Assembly (NCBI RefSeq): GCF_954871325.1
Contig: NC_088775.1
Location: forward strand, 3,457,473 to 3,521,472
Reading direction: 5' to 3'
Source of the DNA: Gordionus sp. m RMFG-2023
Taxonomy: Eukaryota > Nematomorpha > Gordioida > Chordodea > Parachordodidae
DNA: 64,000 nt
A program made the position numbers and the translations under genes. A model generated the notes under the pieces. The model was not told the origin of the DNA, searched no databases, and saw only the letters and a list, made by a program, of their open reading frames with translations. Shown in pieces: positions 62,271-64,000 of the stretch (positions are counted from its first letter, which is position 1; every line of letters begins with the position of its first letter).

Positions 62271-63600
62271 ATTATATTTTATTAGAGATTTAAATAATAG
62301 AATTAAATATTTACCGTCGTTATAGAGATATTTATAAAATTTCTGGCATGACATATTATATATTTGTTTAACCGTTAGCTCGGCCTCTAATGTTGTTAAA
62401 GCAATCCGATTTCTCTCCTTTTTCCAGGCAGTCCTTATCAGGCTAAAAATGCGCTCGGGTGAGGCATTAGAATAGGTAAGGAGAAGACATACTCGCATAT
62501 TTTTTCCAAGCATAGGGATTTATCGTTATTACGAAAAAATTCTACCCATTTTTCCTTTGCTTTTAGACCATCTAACTAAGTATTTTGGTGAATCATAAAA
62601 AATAGAGAGAATTACAATCTCCTCAAACAAGACATCAATGTCTTTCGGTATTTTTAATATATTTATTAAATTATAAAAACCATCAATTGATGGTTTCTGT
62701 TCCAAGGTCATAATATTTATACATTTGTAAATAGAGTTATTAAAAACAAATTTTGATTGTAAATATTCTAAAATCGTCTTAATAAAAATGTACTAATTAG
62801 AGTATTATTTGAACATTTTAATATAATATTTTTAGCAATAACGCCATAAAATTTATTATCAATTTTTAACTGTAGAGATGAACAGAGCTGTAGCATGATT
62901 TTATGAATCTTTTTTAATAAAGAATATTCTGATTGCAACTGAATATTAACTGTGTGAAGTAGATTTCCTACATGTGAAACGAATCCCAAATTAAAATTTT
63001 AGGACAGCTTTTAAAATTTCTATTTAAGAAGTATTTTTTTAAGGGTTTGTAAAATTTTAAAATTCAATATATGGCAGGTTTATATGATAACCACCGGATA
63101 GGTATATATCTAAACAACTACACCATTCCAAGTCAGACCACTTTACCAACTCTTTTAATTCATTAACTCTTTTAGTTGATGAACTAAATTCGTTAAAACA
63201 TTTCATCACAATTATTTCAACATCCACTGATAGTACATTCATTACCTTCTTGCAAGAATTATGTAGTATATGGCATATACAGCCAATTGGTATTAATTCA
63301 TTATTGTGTTGCCCTAATTCGGTAACTTTGGTTTTTGCCAAAATTTACAGAGGCATTAGCAGCGCAGAAAGCTGACATGCAAATCATTGATAACCCTGAA
63401 TCAGCTATATTTACCATTATGTGGCTAGCTACATTGTTGGATTTTTCACTATCCGAGGAAAAAATTTTAACAGTTTTATTGAAATATTGTTATTCTTGTT
63501 GAAATAGCAAAGGATCGAGGGAAATGTTTTAATATTATCCCTTGATGCATCTGTTAGAATTGCATATAGATGCCCATCTTTCAAATCGTCTAGATTTTAC
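62268..63600 (-). pseudogene. hAT transposase, main decayed copy
   Basis: From right to left: an RNase-H-like core with ILTDAS and SAFCA-type blocks (63580-63380); CICHILHNSCKKVMNVLSVD and KCFNEFSSSTKRVNELKEL (63300-63130); a middle part (62990-62770 and 62711-62529); and the C-terminal dimerisation region SNASPERIFSLIRTAWKKER (62460-62400) ending LTVKQIYN. The Ser-Asn-Ala-Ser...Glu-Arg-x-Phe-Ser pattern is diagnostic of hAT dimerisation domains. Several frame changes separate the pieces, and no N-terminal BED finger is seen. It most resembles the ZBED/KIAA1586-like hAT group; that subgroup is inference. Confidence 0.8.
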
Positions 63601-63803
63601 CTCAGGATTCAGATACTATGTGATAGCCTTGCGCATTTTTTTTCTGCCACAAGTAAGGTTTGCACTTATATTGGAGTTGTTATATATCATGAGAAAAAGA
63701 TTCGATGTACATTGTGATGATAAAAAAAATGTCTGCGTGTAAACTTAAAAATTGCGGGAATCTCCAGTTGATGGGAGGGAGACATGGCAACCCTGCTCAT
63801 GAC

Positions 63804-64000
63804 TACAGAAAATGGGAATTGGGGCAGTATGAAATAATAATTATATTATGTCAGCAAAAGGGACAAATTGCTTTAGGTTTATAAAGAAATAGAGTAATAC
63901 AATTTAAAAAAAAATGAGTAAATTTCACACTTCATAAAAATAAATTTGTATCCCCTCTAGAAAAAGAAATTACAAATTTATGCGTCATCTTTTTGAACAA
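63804..64000. other. AT-rich end of window
   Basis: No gene or element boundary is seen between the right hAT target duplication and the window end. Confidence 0.6.

Larger units (their letters stand above)
60880..63795 (-). mobile_element. hAT transposon with 8-bp target duplication
   Basis: The element starts CAGGGTCAG and ends GGCAACCCTG, typical hAT termini (CAGGGT...). It is flanked by ATCATGAC (60872-60879) and CTCATGAC (63796-63803), seven of eight bases the same, the expected hAT target-site length. It carries two partial transposase copies in inverted orientation and a nested hairpin at 61353-61575. The transposase is broken in several places, so the copy is not autonomous. Confidence 0.85.

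Overview
The window is AT-rich, intron-bearing animal DNA. It holds one clearly identifiable host gene: a divergent homologue of KIF23/MKLP1 (Pavarotti), the kinesin of centralspindlin. Repeat density, a CTCF-like motif carried in repeats, Ty3/gypsy, hAT and pogo-like elements and the style of the kinesin suggest an arthropod or another invertebrate bilaterian. The species cannot be settled from the sequence. The base composition is odd: long A/T stretches broken by pure G or C runs of 10-15 bases and by many T(n)A(n) tracts.

Layout. 0.2-1.9 kb is a tandem satellite of about 30-bp units with higher-order order. 2.4-7.2 kb (+ strand) has four phase-compatible exons of an unrecognised host gene, with two inverted Ty3/gypsy fragments in one intron. 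7.7-9.7 kb is an inverted duplicate of 38.0-39.7 kb. 9.7-20.5 kb is repeats: several miniature inverted-repeat elements, a 0.5-kb tandem duplication, a (CTTT)n run and a retroelement endonuclease-like ORF fragment. 20.6-29.8 kb is a nest of retroelements: a young non-autonomous LTR element with apparently identical 325-bp LTRs and a 5-bp target duplication sits in one arm of an inverted repeat that flanks a broken Ty3/gypsy pol region; beyond it lies a 1-kb direct duplication of another gypsy fragment. 31.6-37 kb has foldback elements and an internally deleted pogo-like transposase with a PHD-type finger.

56.4-40.2 kb (- strand) is the KIF23 gene, with 21 proposed coding exons that keep reading phase throughout and encode about 936 residues. 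Its introns carry several miniature elements. 57.1-57.6 kb is a second endonuclease-like fragment, 58.8-59.0 kb a miniature inverted-repeat element, and 60.9-63.8 kb a hAT transposon with a near-perfect 8-bp target duplication and two inverted partial transposase copies.

I see no rRNA, tRNA, CRISPR array or operon, and no clear new multi-gene system. The most unusual signals are the CTCF-like motif preserved in six copies of an otherwise decayed repeat, and the layered nesting at 20-29 kb.
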